Notes: a model not told the origin generated them from the letters alone. DNA of 64,000 nt from Hymenobacter sp. PAMC 26628 (GCF_001562275.1 NZ_CP014304.1:5146001-5210000); one strand, 5' to 3'. Shown: positions 41,739 through 51,603, counted from the stretch's first letter. Numbers and translations are program-made.

Positions 41739-43031
41739 ATGAAAATCCGTCTGAATTTCCTCCTGATTCTGCCCCTGGTAGCCGTGCTGGCCACCAACGC
41801 GGCGTTTTGGGAATTTATCTACGGACCCCAGGTCGACCAAGAGCCGGACGGCGTCAAGCTGTATACCTACGCGCTGTTTGCGGCCTCGTTTGGGGCCATG
41901 GTGCTATACGGGCGCTACATGGAGCCCATGATCCGCAACTGGATGTGGGTGGTGCTGGCTGCCATCGGCGGGCTAATGCTGGAGTCGTACGCCGGCCACG
42001 GCTCCTGGATGGTGTACCCGCACGTGTTCAGCAAGCTGTTCATGCTGCTGATTATGTTCGGAATTTACGCCTTTCACCGGCGCTTTGGGCTGCCCTCAAT
42101 GGGCCAGGTCATCGGCGTGCTCACGTTCGTGCTGCTGGCCAACCTGCTGGTGTTTCACCGCGACTCGCTCAGCTTCACGGCCTTCGCCGAAAACGAGCGG
42201 GGGTTTGGGTCGTCGTCGGCCTACCTGTTTGTGCCCATCGCGCTTTACTGCCTCAACCGTTACCTCACCCACGGCGGGCTGCTGGTGCTGGGCTTTTTCT
42301 TTTTCTGCCTGCCGCTCATCATCTTTCTCCAGCACCGCTCGGTGTGGATTGCCACGGCCGTGGCCATTCCGCTCGACCTGCTGCTGCTGCGCCGCACGCC
42401 GGGGGTGCGGTTCTCGTTTCCGAAATTGATTATGCTGGTGGTGCTGCCCGGTATATTGGGTTCGCTGGGGGCTACGGCGCTGGTGCTGAACAACCCCGAA
42501 GTGGTGAGCCGCCTACAAACCAGCATGGACGACATGGCCAACGCCGACAAGCAGGGCACCGGCAGCTGGCGCCTCAAACAGATTGAATCGTACATGCCGC
42601 TGGTGCAGGAGCGCCCGCTGGCTGGCTGGCGCCTCGAAGGCTTTGAGGTGCCCATGCAGTTCTACGACCCCAGTAACGACCAGCCGATGTGGGCTGACCG
42701 CACGGGCCACCACTTCCACAATTTCTACCTTGACCGCGCCTTTTATTTCGGCATTATCGGCATCGTAGTGGTGCTGCTCGTGCCCATCGTGCGCGTGGTG
42801 CAGCGCCTATTCCAGCGGGGCCCCATGCGGCCCGACACGGCCCTGTTGATTGCCTATTTCGGCTGCCTGCTGGTGTTCTCGGCCTCTTACGATTGGTCGA
42901 CCTACCACTTTGGCCTGCTGGGCCTGTTGCTGGCCGCCCTGGGTGAGCCCGAGCCGCCTACCCTCGGCTACCCAGCACAGGCGCTGGCAGAAGGGCCAGC
43001 CGAAGAAATAAGTACTTATGCGAATGCTTGA
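41739..43031 (+). CDS. O-antigen ligase/polymerase family protein
   Basis: A 430-residue membrane protein with about ten hydrophobic segments (LNFLLILPLVAVLATNAAFW, VIGVLTFVLLANLLVFHRDS, IGIVVVLLVPIVRVVQRLFQ). The periplasmic loop carries ERPLAGWRLEGFEVP, HHFHNFYLDRAFYFGIIGIV, the G/W...H-N...G pattern of the superfamily. It is probably the Wzy polymerase of this locus, joining repeat units from one lipid carrier to another. It is 34 bp downstream of the GT4 gene. Confidence 0.8.
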   Translation: MKIRLNFLLILPLVAVLATNAAFWEFIYGPQVDQEPDGVKLYTYALFAASFGAMVLYGRYMEPMIRNWMWVVLAAIGGLMLESYAGHGSWMVYPHVFSKLFMLLIMFGIYAFHRRFGLPSMGQVIGVLTFVLLANLLVFHRDSLSFTAFAENERGFGSSSAYLFVPIALYCLNRYLTHGGLLVLGFFFFCLPLIIFLQHRSVWIATAVAIPLDLLLLRRTPGVRFSFPKLIMLVVLPGILGSLGATALVLNNPEVVSRLQTSMDDMANADKQGTGSWRLKQIESYMPLVQERPLAGWRLEGFEVPMQFYDPSNDQPMWADRTGHHFHNFYLDRAFYFGIIGIVVVLLVPIVRVVQRLFQRGPMRPDTALLIAYFGCLLVFSASYDWSTYHFGLLGLLLAALGEPEPPTLGYPAQALAEGPAEEISTYANA

Positions 43032-43223
43032 TTGTTCAGGCTATTAACTTCATCTTTGCTATAGCAGCCGTCACTCTCGGCTGGCTACGCATAAGATGAA
43101 ACAAACGCTATTCTGGCCGGTGGCTTCGCGGCTACCGCGCCGCTTTCGGCGGTCCTTGATTGTAGGCGCTGCGCAATCAGTGGAATTTCGGGCTGTTAAA
43201 CGGCCTGGGGCCCTGCTGGCGCC

Positions 43224-44501
43224 ATGAATGTGCTGGTATCGGCCTACGCCTGCAACCCCACCAAAGGCGGAGAGGAAGGCTTCGGATTCAACTGGATGCA
43301 GCAATGGTACGCGCAGGGCCACGAGGTGTGGTGCCTGACCACGCCCAACGGCCGCGCCGACCTGACCGCCTACCTGGCGGAGCACCCGGCCAACCCGGCG
43401 CGCCTGCACCTGGTGTACCTCGCGGTGCCGGCCTGGGTGGAGTACCTCTACCGCTGGCAGTTTGGGGTATATGTGCATTACATGGTGTGGCAGTACCTGG
43501 CCTGGCGCACGGCGCGGCAGTTGGCCCCGCCCGAGGGGTTCGACTTGGTGCACCACGCCACATATAGTAGCTTGCAAATGGCCACCTGGCTCTGGCGCCT
43601 GGGCCGGCCCCTGGTGGTGGGGCCCCTGGGCGGCGGCCAGCGGGCCCCGGCGGCGTTCCGGCGCTACGTGCCCGACTGGTTCAAGACCGAAACGCTGCGC
43701 AACGTCATCGGCGGGCTGCTCACCGCGTTTGACCCCAACGTGCGGCAAAGCCTGCGCCATTCTGCGCTGGCTTTTGCCACCAACACGGAAACCGCTACCG
43801 AAATTGCCCGCCTGGGTGCGCCGCGCGTGGAGATGTTTCTGGACTCGGGGCTGCCGGCCGGCTACCTGCCCGCCGCGTTTCCGGAGCGGGCCGCGGCGCC
43901 CGTGCTGCGGCTGCTGTGGCTGGGGCGGCTCGTCACGCGCAAGGCCCTGCCGCTGGTGCTCGAAGCCCTGGCGCGGGTGGCCCCGCGGGTGCCGTTCCAC
44001 CTCACCATCGTGGGCGACGGCGTGCTGGGGCCCCAGCTGCCCGCCCTGCTGGCCCAGCACGGCCTGACGGACCGCGCGACGTGGCGCGGCACGCTGCCCT
44101 GGCCGGAAGTGCGCGACGCCTTTTTAACGCACGACGTGTTCCTGTTCGCCAGCCTGCGCGACTCGTTTGCCACGCAGCTGCTGGAGGCCATGGGCGCCGG
44201 GCTGCCCATCATTACGCTCGACCACCAGGGCGCGCACGATTTTATTCCGCGGGCCGCCGCCATTAAAGCCCCCGTGGACACGCCCGCCGAAACCGTGGCG
44301 GCCCTGGCCCGCGCCGTCGAATATTGCTACGACCACCCGGCCGCGCGCGTGGCCATGGGCCGCGCCGGCTACGCCTTCGCCTGCACCCAAACCTGGGACG
44401 CGCGGGGACACCAGATGCAACAATTGGTCGGCCAAGCGCTGGGGGCCCCGCTGGTGCCGGCCGCGGCCGGCGCTGCGGGACCAGTGATGGCGCATTCGTA
44501 G
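43224..44501 (+). CDS. Glycosyltransferase family 4, paralogue A
   Basis: A 425-residue GT-B enzyme. The N-terminus MNVLVSAYACNPTKGGEEGF has the G-G-E-E-G glycine loop. It continues HEVWCLTTPNGRADLTAYLA, VVGPLGGGQRAPAAFRRYVP, LRLLWLGRLVTRKALPLVLE and FLFASLRDSFATQLLEAMGA (E-x7-E type site as D-S-F...E). Its 3' half is identical at DNA level to the GT4 at 45777 over 587 bp (43833-44419), while other parts differ. This points to recent gene conversion after an older duplication. The two may add different sugars through their N-terminal acceptor domains. Confidence 0.93.
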   Translation: MNVLVSAYACNPTKGGEEGFGFNWMQQWYAQGHEVWCLTTPNGRADLTAYLAEHPANPARLHLVYLAVPAWVEYLYRWQFGVYVHYMVWQYLAWRTARQLAPPEGFDLVHHATYSSLQMATWLWRLGRPLVVGPLGGGQRAPAAFRRYVPDWFKTETLRNVIGGLLTAFDPNVRQSLRHSALAFATNTETATEIARLGAPRVEMFLDSGLPAGYLPAAFPERAAAPVLRLLWLGRLVTRKALPLVLEALARVAPRVPFHLTIVGDGVLGPQLPALLAQHGLTDRATWRGTLPWPEVRDAFLTHDVFLFASLRDSFATQLLEAMGAGLPIITLDHQGAHDFIPRAAAIKAPVDTPAETVAALARAVEYCYDHPAARVAMGRAGYAFACTQTWDARGHQMQQLVGQALGAPLVPAAAGAAGPVMAHS

Positions 44502-44748
44502 GCGGTTGCGTTGGTTGGCTGGCATCCCGCTTTATTCCTAAAGCGAGTTGCTGGCCGCCGACGCGCCGGCTGGCCAATGCGGGCCCTGGCAAAAGCGCGG
44601 GGCCATCCGAACGCCTCCTTGTACCGTAAACCTATCAGCGGCGGCGCCGTTTGCCTGCCCGATGGGGCAGCCCGCTCCCGCCAATGCCCGGCGGCGGCAG
44701 CCCCGCGATTTTTACCGTATAAGCCGTTTGAACCCCAACGGCTACGTT

Positions 44749-45780
44749 ATGCCTCAATCCCTTTCCTCTGTGCCCGCCGGGGCCCTCGATACACCGGTTC
44801 TGCTGATGGTGTTCAGCCGGCCCGGCACCACCCGGCGCGTGTTCGACACTATTCGCCGGGCCCGGCCCACCCGCCTGTACGTAGCCGCCGATGGCCCCCG
44901 CCCCGGCCACCCCACCGACGCCGTGCGCTGCGCCGAAACCCGCGCCGTGGTGCAGGAAGTGGACTGGCCCTGCGAAGTATTCACGTTGTTTCAGGAGCAA
45001 AACCTGAACTGCGGCTTGGCCCCGGTCACGGCCATGAATTGGTTTTTTGAGCACGAAGCCGAGGGTATCATCCTAGAAGACGATTGCGTGCCGGCCCCCA
45101 GCTTCTTCCCGTTTTGCCAGGAGCTGCTGGCCCGCTACCGCGACGAAACACGGGTGATGCACATCGGTGGCAACAACTTCGGCTCGGAGGCCCAGGGGCC
45201 CTTGAGCCCCGGTGAGCCGTCGTATTACTTCTCGACGCAGCGCAATAGTTGGGGTTGGGCCACTTGGCGGCGCGCCTGGCAGCTCTACGACTACCACCTC
45301 ACCGACTTCCGCGCTGTGGCGGACTCGGGGGCCCTGAACGGCACCTTCACGGGGCCTTTGGAGAAGCGCTACCGGCTGGGCAAAATGGCCGGCGTGCTGG
45401 CCCTGCCCCAGCCGCCCGACGTGTGGGACTACCAGTGGGAGTACACCATTGCCCGCCACCAGGGCCTCTACATCGTGCCGGCCGTGAACCTGGTGGGCAA
45501 CATTGGCTTCGGCAACGACTCGACGCACACCCACGACGGCGGCGACGTGCTGGGCGACTTGCCAGCGCGCGACCTCGCCTTTCCGCTGCGCCACCCCGCC
45601 CAAGTGGCCCAGGACCGCCGCCGCGACAACCGCCGCTTCAACGAGTTCTTCCGAAGCCGGCTGGCAGCCATGGTGCGCCGCGTGTTTGCGGGTCAAAAGC
45701 CAGTGGCCGCCGGCCTCCAGAGCCCCAAGCAAGCCGCCAAGCCGGTCCTCTCCCAGCCGGCTAAGCCCGCCCAGTCATGA
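44749..45780 (+). CDS. GT-A fold glycosyltransferase-like protein (nucleotide-diphospho-sugar transferase)
   Basis: Started at ATG 44749. It is a 343-residue enzyme: VLLMVFSRPGTTRRVFDTIR, RLYVAADGPRP, then NLNCGLAPVTAMNWFFEHEA and the metal site EGIILEDDCVPAPSFFPFCQ (E-D-D-C). NSWGWATWRRAWQLYDYHL marks the acceptor part, a motif seen in GT2-related proteins that decorate surface polysaccharides. Its stop overlaps the next gene's start (ATGA, 45777). It lies between the two converted GT4 copies. Confidence 0.85.
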   Translation: MPQSLSSVPAGALDTPVLLMVFSRPGTTRRVFDTIRRARPTRLYVAADGPRPGHPTDAVRCAETRAVVQEVDWPCEVFTLFQEQNLNCGLAPVTAMNWFFEHEAEGIILEDDCVPAPSFFPFCQELLARYRDETRVMHIGGNNFGSEAQGPLSPGEPSYYFSTQRNSWGWATWRRAWQLYDYHLTDFRAVADSGALNGTFTGPLEKRYRLGKMAGVLALPQPPDVWDYQWEYTIARHQGLYIVPAVNLVGNIGFGNDSTHTHDGGDVLGDLPARDLAFPLRHPAQVAQDRRRDNRRFNEFFRSRLAAMVRRVFAGQKPVAAGLQSPKQAAKPVLSQPAKPAQS

Positions 45781-47039
45781 GGCTGCTTCTCTCGGCTTAC
45801 GCTTGCGCCCCCAACCGGGGCGGCGAAGAAGGCAACGGCTTCAATTGGATGCAGCAGTGGCGGCAGCTCGGCCACGAGGTGTGGTGCCTAACCACGCCCA
45901 ACGGCCGCGCCGACCTGGAGGCGTACCTCGTCCAGCACCTGTCGCCGGCCGAGCGCGCCCGTTTGCACCTGGTGTACGTGGCCGTGCCGGGTTGGGTGGA
46001 GTACCTCTACCGCTGGCAGTTCGGGGTATATGTGCATTACATGGTGTGGCAGTACCTGGCCTGGCGCACGGCGCGGCAGTTGGCCCCGCCCGAGGGGTTC
46101 GACTTGGTGCACCACGCCACATATAGTAGCTTGCAAATGGCTACTTGGCTCTGGCGCCTGGGCCGGCCCCTGGTGGTGGGGCCCCTGGGCGGTGGCCAGC
46201 GGGCCCCGGCGGCGTTCCGGCGCTACGTGCCCGACTGGTTCAAGACCGAAACGCTGCGCAACGCCATCAGTCAGTTGCTGACTGCCTGCGACCACAACGT
46301 GCGGCAAAGCTTGCGCCGGGCCGCGCTAGTGCTGGCCACCAACACGGAAACCGCTACCGAGGTCCGCCGCCTGGGTGCGCCCCGGGTCGAAATGTTTCTG
46401 GACTCGGGGCTGCCGGCCGGCTACCTGCCCGCCGCGTTTCCGGAGCGGGCCGCGGCGCCCGTGCTGCGGCTGCTGTGGCTGGGGCGGCTCGTCACGCGCA
46501 AGGCCCTGCCGCTGGTGCTCGAAGCCCTGGCGCGGGTGGCCCCGCGGGTGCCGTTCCACCTCACCATCGTGGGCGACGGCGTGCTGGGGCCCCAGCTGCC
46601 CGCCCTGCTGGCCCAGCACGGCCTGACGGACCGCGCGACGTGGCGCGGCACGCTGCCCTGGCCGGAAGTGCGCGACGCCTTTTTAACGCACGACGTGTTC
46701 CTGTTCGCCAGCCTGCGCGACTCGTTTGCCACGCAGCTGCTGGAGGCCATGGGCGCCGGGCTGCCCATCATTACGCTCGACCACCAGGGCGCGCACGATT
46801 TTATTCCGCGGGCCGCCGCCATTAAAGCCCCCGTGGACACGCCCGCCGAAACCGTGGCGGCCCTGGCCCGCGCCGTCGAATATTGCTACGACCACCCGGC
46901 CGCGCGCGTGGCCATGGGCCGCGCCGGCTACGCCTTCGCCTGCACCCAAACCTGGGACGCGCGGGGACACCAGATGCAGCGGCTCGCCAGCGGCCTGCTG
47001 GATGCTTCGCCCATGCCCGCCAAGGCCCTGTACAAGTAG
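45777..47039 (+). CDS. Glycosyltransferase family 4, paralogue B
   Basis: A 420-residue GT-B enzyme parallel to paralogue A: LLLSAYACAPNRGGEEGNGF at the N-terminus and the same donor-domain motifs. The DNA is identical to paralogue A over 46392-46978 and nearly identical over 45997-46203. It differs in the first 220 bp, in 46262-46390 (TEVRRLGAPRVEMF region) and in the last 20 codons. The mosaic shows conversion tracts with sharp ends rather than even divergence. It overlaps the preceding gene by 4 bp. Confidence 0.93.
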   Translation: MRLLLSAYACAPNRGGEEGNGFNWMQQWRQLGHEVWCLTTPNGRADLEAYLVQHLSPAERARLHLVYVAVPGWVEYLYRWQFGVYVHYMVWQYLAWRTARQLAPPEGFDLVHHATYSSLQMATWLWRLGRPLVVGPLGGGQRAPAAFRRYVPDWFKTETLRNAISQLLTACDHNVRQSLRRAALVLATNTETATEVRRLGAPRVEMFLDSGLPAGYLPAAFPERAAAPVLRLLWLGRLVTRKALPLVLEALARVAPRVPFHLTIVGDGVLGPQLPALLAQHGLTDRATWRGTLPWPEVRDAFLTHDVFLFASLRDSFATQLLEAMGAGLPIITLDHQGAHDFIPRAAAIKAPVDTPAETVAALARAVEYCYDHPAARVAMGRAGYAFACTQTWDARGHQMQRLASGLLDASPMPAKALYK

Positions 47040-47073
47040 GGAGCGGCCCAAGTTCTTAACTTTAATCGTTGCT

Positions 47074-47913
47074 ATGCTCTACATCATTATCCCCGTTTTT
47101 AACCGCTGGCGCTACACCCGCGACTGCCTGGTATCGCTGCGCGCGCAAACCAACCAGGACTTTCGTACGGTGGTGGTCGACGACGGCTCGACCGACGAAA
47201 CGGCCGCCGCCCTGGCCCAGGAATTTCCCGAAGTGGAAGTGGTAACCGGCGATGGCAACCTGTTCTGGACGGCCGGCGTGAACCTGGGCATTCGCCGGGC
47301 CCTGGCCCTGGGCGCCACCCGCGTGCTCACCCTGAACAACGACGTGGTGGCCGCTCCCACCTTCGTGGCCGAAATGCTAGCCGCCGCCGCCCAGAACCCC
47401 ACCGCCGTGCTGGGGGCCCTGGAGTTCGACGCCGCCACCGGCGAGGTGATTTACGCCGGCGAGCGGCTTGATTTCAAAACCAATACCCGCCACGACCTGC
47501 TAGATGAGCTGCCCGCCGGCCTGCGCACCGGCCTGCACCCCGTCACGTACCTGCCCGGGCGCGGCCTGCTCATTCCCAAGGCCGTGATTGACAAAATAGG
47601 CCTGTTTGACGAGAAGCGCCTGCCGCACTATTTGGCTGACTTCGACTACACCAGCGTGGCGCGCCGTGCCGGCTTCCCCGTGTTCTGCAACTACGCCGCC
47701 CAACTCAGCACCTACCCTGAGGAAAGCGGCCAAACCCTCACCCGCAAGCACCGCAGCGTAAAAGGATATTACCAACACCTGTTCGGTATCCGCGGCGGGG
47801 GCAACATGGTCAATTTCACTCACTTCGCTCTCAAGAATTGTCCCAAGCCCTACCTGCCGTACTTCCTGCTGAACGGCTACGCGCGCCGGCTGGTGGGTTA
47901 CTTTCTGCACTAA
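47074..47913 (+). CDS. Glycosyltransferase family 2
   Basis: A 279-residue GT-A enzyme: MLYIIIPVFNRWRYTRDCLV, TVVVDDGSTDETAAALAQEF, the GDGNLFWTAGVNLGIRRAL loop and the metal site VLTLNNDVVAAPTFV (N-N-D, a D-x-D variant). YLADFDYTSVARRAGFPVFC is the acceptor region. An in-frame extension upstream belongs to a shadow frame of the GT4 gene and was rejected. Its stop overlaps the next start (TAATG at 47911-47915), so the two are coupled. Confidence 0.92.
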   Translation: MLYIIIPVFNRWRYTRDCLVSLRAQTNQDFRTVVVDDGSTDETAAALAQEFPEVEVVTGDGNLFWTAGVNLGIRRALALGATRVLTLNNDVVAAPTFVAEMLAAAAQNPTAVLGALEFDAATGEVIYAGERLDFKTNTRHDLLDELPAGLRTGLHPVTYLPGRGLLIPKAVIDKIGLFDEKRLPHYLADFDYTSVARRAGFPVFCNYAAQLSTYPEESGQTLTRKHRSVKGYYQHLFGIRGGGNMVNFTHFALKNCPKPYLPYFLLNGYARRLVGYFLH

Positions 47914-49118
47914 TGCGCGCCCTTGCGCAACGCGCCGCCCGCTGGCTGTGGCTGGCTCTGCTGGCCGGGGGCCCCGGCGTGGCAGCTTGCGCCAGCCACC
48001 ACGCCACTGGCGACGCCACGCTCGTTATCACCAAGGGCGGCACCTACTCGGGTGCGTACGCCAGCACGGCCTCGGGCACGGCCTGCGTGCGCGTGGCCAC
48101 CACCGAGCCCGTGGTGCTCGACGGCTGCGCGCTGACGGGCCCCGGCAACCTTATCGAAGCCGGCGAGGGTGCCGACCTAACTGTGCGCAACTGCCGCGGC
48201 CGCGGCCTGCCGCCCACCGCCGACAAGCAGGCCCCCGGCCGCTTCCTCGACGCCTACCGCCCGCGCCGCCTGGTAGTGGAGCACAACGCCTTCGTGCAAA
48301 CCAGCGGCATCGTGGTGAACCGCTGGAGCGGCACCGGGGGCCCCGGCCAAACCCTGACGGTGCGCTACAACCTGGTGCGCGACGTGGACGGCCGCTGGCG
48401 CAACAACACCGGCAGCACCCATTGCAGCTTCTTGATTTTGAACACGGTGCAGCATGTGCCCGGCGTCGAAATCGCCTACAACGAGGTGGTGAACGCGCCC
48501 AACCAAAGTTTGGTGGAAGACAACATCAACCTGTATAACTCGTCGGGCACGGCGGCCAGCCCATTGCGGGTGCACGACAATTTTGTGCGCGGCGCTTACC
48601 CGTTTCCGGCTGCGGCTAGCCAGTTCACGGGCTCGGGCCTGACCACCGACGGCAATGCCAAAACGGCGGACGGCGCCACGGCTTTCGTGGAGGCCGACCA
48701 CAACCAGTTTGTGGCCACCGGCAACGCGGCCATGAACATTGCCGCCGGCCACGACATCTACTTCCACGACAACCGGGCCGTGACCGCTGGCTACCTGCCC
48801 GACGGCGTGCGCTTCAACGCCGCCCACGCCGGGCTCGGCGTGTTCAACTTCTACCACCAGCCCGAAACCGTGTTTTTTGGCCACCGCGTGGCCCGCAACG
48901 CCGTGGGCTACGTAAAGTGGGGCGGCACCGACCCCACGCCCGACCGCCAGGACTTGAGCCCGGGGGCCTGCGCGCCCTGCACCGGGACCGAGCATTTGCC
49001 CGGCCCCATCGGCTGGGTAACGGAGGAAGGCGAGTGGCGCAGTTGGCAGCAAAAGCTGCACAAAGCCGGCATAGCAGTGGGGCCCCAGCTGGTGCGGGCC
49101 GGTTCAGTTTCTAAATAA
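47913..49118 (+). CDS. Right-handed parallel beta-helix lipoprotein
   Basis: A 401-residue exported protein. The signal peptide ARWLWLALLAGGPGVAAC ends in a possible lipobox cysteine near residue 26. The rest is built of beta-helix turns: VITKGGTYSGAYASTASGTA, VVLDGCALTGPGNLIEAGEG, LTVRNCRGRG, LVVEHNAFVQTSGIVVNRWS, VEIAYNEVVNAPNQSLVEDN, VEADHNQFVATGNAAMNIAA and GHDIYFHDNRAV. It is closely related to the N-terminal 400 residues of the protein at 52968. Pectate-lyase-like helices bind or cleave polysaccharide, so it may modify the exported polymer. Catalytic residues cannot be named. It is translationally coupled to the GT2 gene. Confidence 0.85.
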   Translation: MRALAQRAARWLWLALLAGGPGVAACASHHATGDATLVITKGGTYSGAYASTASGTACVRVATTEPVVLDGCALTGPGNLIEAGEGADLTVRNCRGRGLPPTADKQAPGRFLDAYRPRRLVVEHNAFVQTSGIVVNRWSGTGGPGQTLTVRYNLVRDVDGRWRNNTGSTHCSFLILNTVQHVPGVEIAYNEVVNAPNQSLVEDNINLYNSSGTAASPLRVHDNFVRGAYPFPAAASQFTGSGLTTDGNAKTADGATAFVEADHNQFVATGNAAMNIAAGHDIYFHDNRAVTAGYLPDGVRFNAAHAGLGVFNFYHQPETVFFGHRVARNAVGYVKWGGTDPTPDRQDLSPGACAPCTGTEHLPGPIGWVTEEGEWRSWQQKLHKAGIAVGPQLVRAGSVSK

Positions 49119-49125
49119 CTCCCTG

Positions 49126-50313
49126 ATGTACATCGGCGTTCTAGCCCCCATTGCCACCAACGACCTGCTGCCCTCTGCGGAGCGGGATGCTGCCCGCTCG
49201 TACCCCAAAGGCCGCGAAGGGGCCCCGCTGATTAGCAACCTTATCCGCGAGTACGTGGCCCGCGGGCACCGGGTGGTGGCCATCACCCTCGACGACCAGC
49301 TGGGCGACGACGACCCGCCCTTTGTGCACGAGGGCCCTAACCTGACCTACGTGGTGGTGCCCGCTCGCAGCCGCACCTTCCGCCTGAACGGCCGGCGCCT
49401 GGGCCGCACCGCCGATTTTTTCTGGTTCGAGCGCCAGCAGATGCTGGCCCAGCTCCGGCGCTTCCGCCCCGAAGTAGTGCACGCCCACTGGACCTACGAA
49501 TTTGCCCTGGCTGGCCTGGCCTACGACCCGCAAACGCTGGTGACGGTGCACGACAACGCCCGCATCATTTTTGAGTACGTACGCACTCTCAACCGCCTGT
49601 TTCACTTGGTAATGGCGCGCTACGTGTTCCGCAAGGGCCACCGCTTCACGGCCGTGTCGCCGTACATGGCCGCCACCGTGCAGCCCTGGACGAAGGCCCC
49701 GGTGGCCGTGGTGCCCAACCCAGTGGTCATCCCCGGTCGCGCCAGCCTGGTAAAAGCGCCCCTTGACCGGCCCGTGCTCAGCACGGTGGTAAATGGCTGG
49801 GACGACCGCAAAAACAGCAAAAACGCCCTGCTGGCCTTCCGGGCCGTGCAGCAGCGGCACCCGGCGGCCGTGCTTTGGGCCATGGGCACAGCCTTCGTGC
49901 CGGGCGAGGAAGCCGAGGCGTTCTGCCGCCAGCACGACGTGCAAAACGTGGTCTTCTGGGGCCCCACGCCCCACGAGGAAGTGCTAAAGAAAATCGCCGC
50001 CAGCACACTTGTGCTGCACACTTCGCTCGAAGAATCGTTCGGCATGGTGCTCGTCGAGGCCATGGCCTACGGCGTGCCCGTGGTGGCCGGCCAGGACAGC
50101 GGTGCCGTGCCGTGGGTGGTAGAAGACGGCGGCCTGCTGGTCGACGTCACCAGCGTAGAAGCCATTGCCGGAGCCGTGAACCGCCTGCTCTCCGATGGGG
50201 CCCTGTACGAGCAGGTATCCACCCGGGCCGTAGCCATCGTGGCCGAGCGGTTCCCACTGGGCAAAATAGCTGACCAATACTTGGCCTTGTACGCACAGCC
50301 GGCAACCGCTTAG
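49126..50313 (+). CDS. Glycosyltransferase family 4
   Basis: A 395-residue GT-B enzyme. The N-terminus is MYIGVLAPIATNDLLPSAER. The donor domain has VVNGWDDRKNSKNALLAFRA near 220, VVFWGPTPHEEVLKKIAAST near 275 and LHTSLEESFGMVLVEAMAYG near 295 (E-x7-E), then PVVAGQDSGAVPWVVEDGGL. It begins 7 bp after the beta-helix gene and is the last gene of the plus-strand run. No clear terminator follows in the 87 bp before the convergent gene's stop. Confidence 0.93.
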   Translation: MYIGVLAPIATNDLLPSAERDAARSYPKGREGAPLISNLIREYVARGHRVVAITLDDQLGDDDPPFVHEGPNLTYVVVPARSRTFRLNGRRLGRTADFFWFERQQMLAQLRRFRPEVVHAHWTYEFALAGLAYDPQTLVTVHDNARIIFEYVRTLNRLFHLVMARYVFRKGHRFTAVSPYMAATVQPWTKAPVAVVPNPVVIPGRASLVKAPLDRPVLSTVVNGWDDRKNSKNALLAFRAVQQRHPAAVLWAMGTAFVPGEEAEAFCRQHDVQNVVFWGPTPHEEVLKKIAASTLVLHTSLEESFGMVLVEAMAYGVPVVAGQDSGAVPWVVEDGGLLVDVTSVEAIAGAVNRLLSDGALYEQVSTRAVAIVAERFPLGKIADQYLALYAQPATA

Positions 50314-50400
50314 TGAGTTGTTAGGTGCTGGTGATCAGCTACTAGATTAATAATTGCCGATAACTGACAATAAGCAACTGCCAATTGCTACCCCGGTTTT

Positions 50401-51603
50401 CTATGATAGTGCCTTGCTGGGCAGCTGTTTCGCTTTAGCAGCCGGGTGCTTGTGAAAATCGCGCAGCACTGCTCGGTAAATGGCCAGCGTGCGGTTTACA
50501 ATGGTAGCTGGGTCGTGGCGCTCGCGGGCCACGGTGGCGGCGTGGGTGGCCAGGCGCTGGCGCAGGGCCCCGTCGCTGAGCAGGCGCAGGGCCTGGGCGG
50601 CAATGCTGGCCGGGGCCAACGTGCACAGCAAGCCCGTTACTTCGTCCTCGACGAGCGAGCGGACGCCACCCACGTCGGATGCTACCACCGGCAGGCCCGC
50701 CACCTGGGCCTCGCACACGCTGTTGGGGCTGTTGTCGACGTAGGACGGGTGCAGCAAGCACACCGATTCGGCAAAGAGTTGGGCCAGCGCCGGGGCCCCC
50801 AGCACCCCGGGGCACACCACGTCGGCTGGCCCAATATGGCATAGCCCCGCTACCGCCGCCTGCACCGTGGCCGCGTCGGCAGCTCCCGCAATAACGAGCT
50901 GCACATCAAGCTGCTGGCGTAGCAGGTCGAATGCAGCCAGCACCTCGCGGAAGCCTTTCATTACCTGGGTGCCCCCCATGAACACCACTTGCGGCCGGCC
51001 CGTCGGCCGGGGCCCCGGGGCCCGAAAAAACGCGGGCCGGATGACCTCCCAGTTGTGGTGCACGGTGCACCCCGGGCTAAGCTTTTGCACCAGGGCTTGG
51101 TCCCAGTGCGTGCGGCACGAGAAATGGTGGATGGCGGGCAGGTAGCGGCGCTCGTAGCGGCCGGCCAGCGTCCACAGCACCTTCAGCCACGACACCACGC
51201 CCGGCACGAAGCGTGGGTACTGCGACACCAGGCCCTGCACCGTCAGCAACTGGGGCACGGGCAAGCCGGCCGTCATGGCCGGCAATTGTAGCTCCGAGCC
51301 GTACAGGTGCAGTAGGTCATATTCGCGGCAATGGATTTGCAAATATCTCTTTACTAAGGCAATGCGCCGCCGGTAAAGGGTGAGGATGTCGTCCCGTACC
51401 GACGGCGTTTTCAAATAAATAAATCGAATACCGTCGCGCTCAAACTTGTCAACGGGCGTGGCGAGGCGGTGCGTCCAGTTCAGAATGGTTAGCTCCACCC
51501 CCGGCTCCAGCTTCAGCAAGTCAGCCAGGGCCCCCACCCACGGCACGGGGTGGGCCTGGGTATCGAGCGGGTGCGGGTACGGCGCAAGCCAAAGGATCTT
51601 CAC
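50401..51603 (-). CDS. Glycosyltransferase family 4
   Basis: A 400-residue GT-B enzyme read from a GTG at 51603 (MKILWLAPYPHPLDTQAHPV); the longer frame upstream enters the deacetylase gene. Donor-domain motifs are VVFMGGTQVMKGFREVLAAF near 225, LCHIGPADVVCPGVLGAPAL near 275, SVCLLHPSYVDNSPNSVCEA near 300 (N-S-x-x-E) and VVASDVGGVRSLVEDEVTGL. It is the downstream partner of the polysaccharide deacetylase on the minus strand, with a 57-bp gap. Confidence 0.92.
   Translation of the reverse strand: MKILWLAPYPHPLDTQAHPVPWVGALADLLKLEPGVELTILNWTHRLATPVDKFERDGIRFIYLKTPSVRDDILTLYRRRIALVKRYLQIHCREYDLLHLYGSELQLPAMTAGLPVPQLLTVQGLVSQYPRFVPGVVSWLKVLWTLAGRYERRYLPAIHHFSCRTHWDQALVQKLSPGCTVHHNWEVIRPAFFRAPGPRPTGRPQVVFMGGTQVMKGFREVLAAFDLLRQQLDVQLVIAGAADAATVQAAVAGLCHIGPADVVCPGVLGAPALAQLFAESVCLLHPSYVDNSPNSVCEAQVAGLPVVASDVGGVRSLVEDEVTGLLCTLAPASIAAQALRLLSDGALRQRLATHAATVARERHDPATIVNRTLAIYRAVLRDFHKHPAAKAKQLPSKALS

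Noticed and set aside
47838..47912. N-terminal extension of the beta-helix lipoprotein into the GT2 gene
   Set aside because: The extension overlaps the GT2 coding end. The ATG at 47913 gives a proper signal peptide and a TAATG stop-start overlap.
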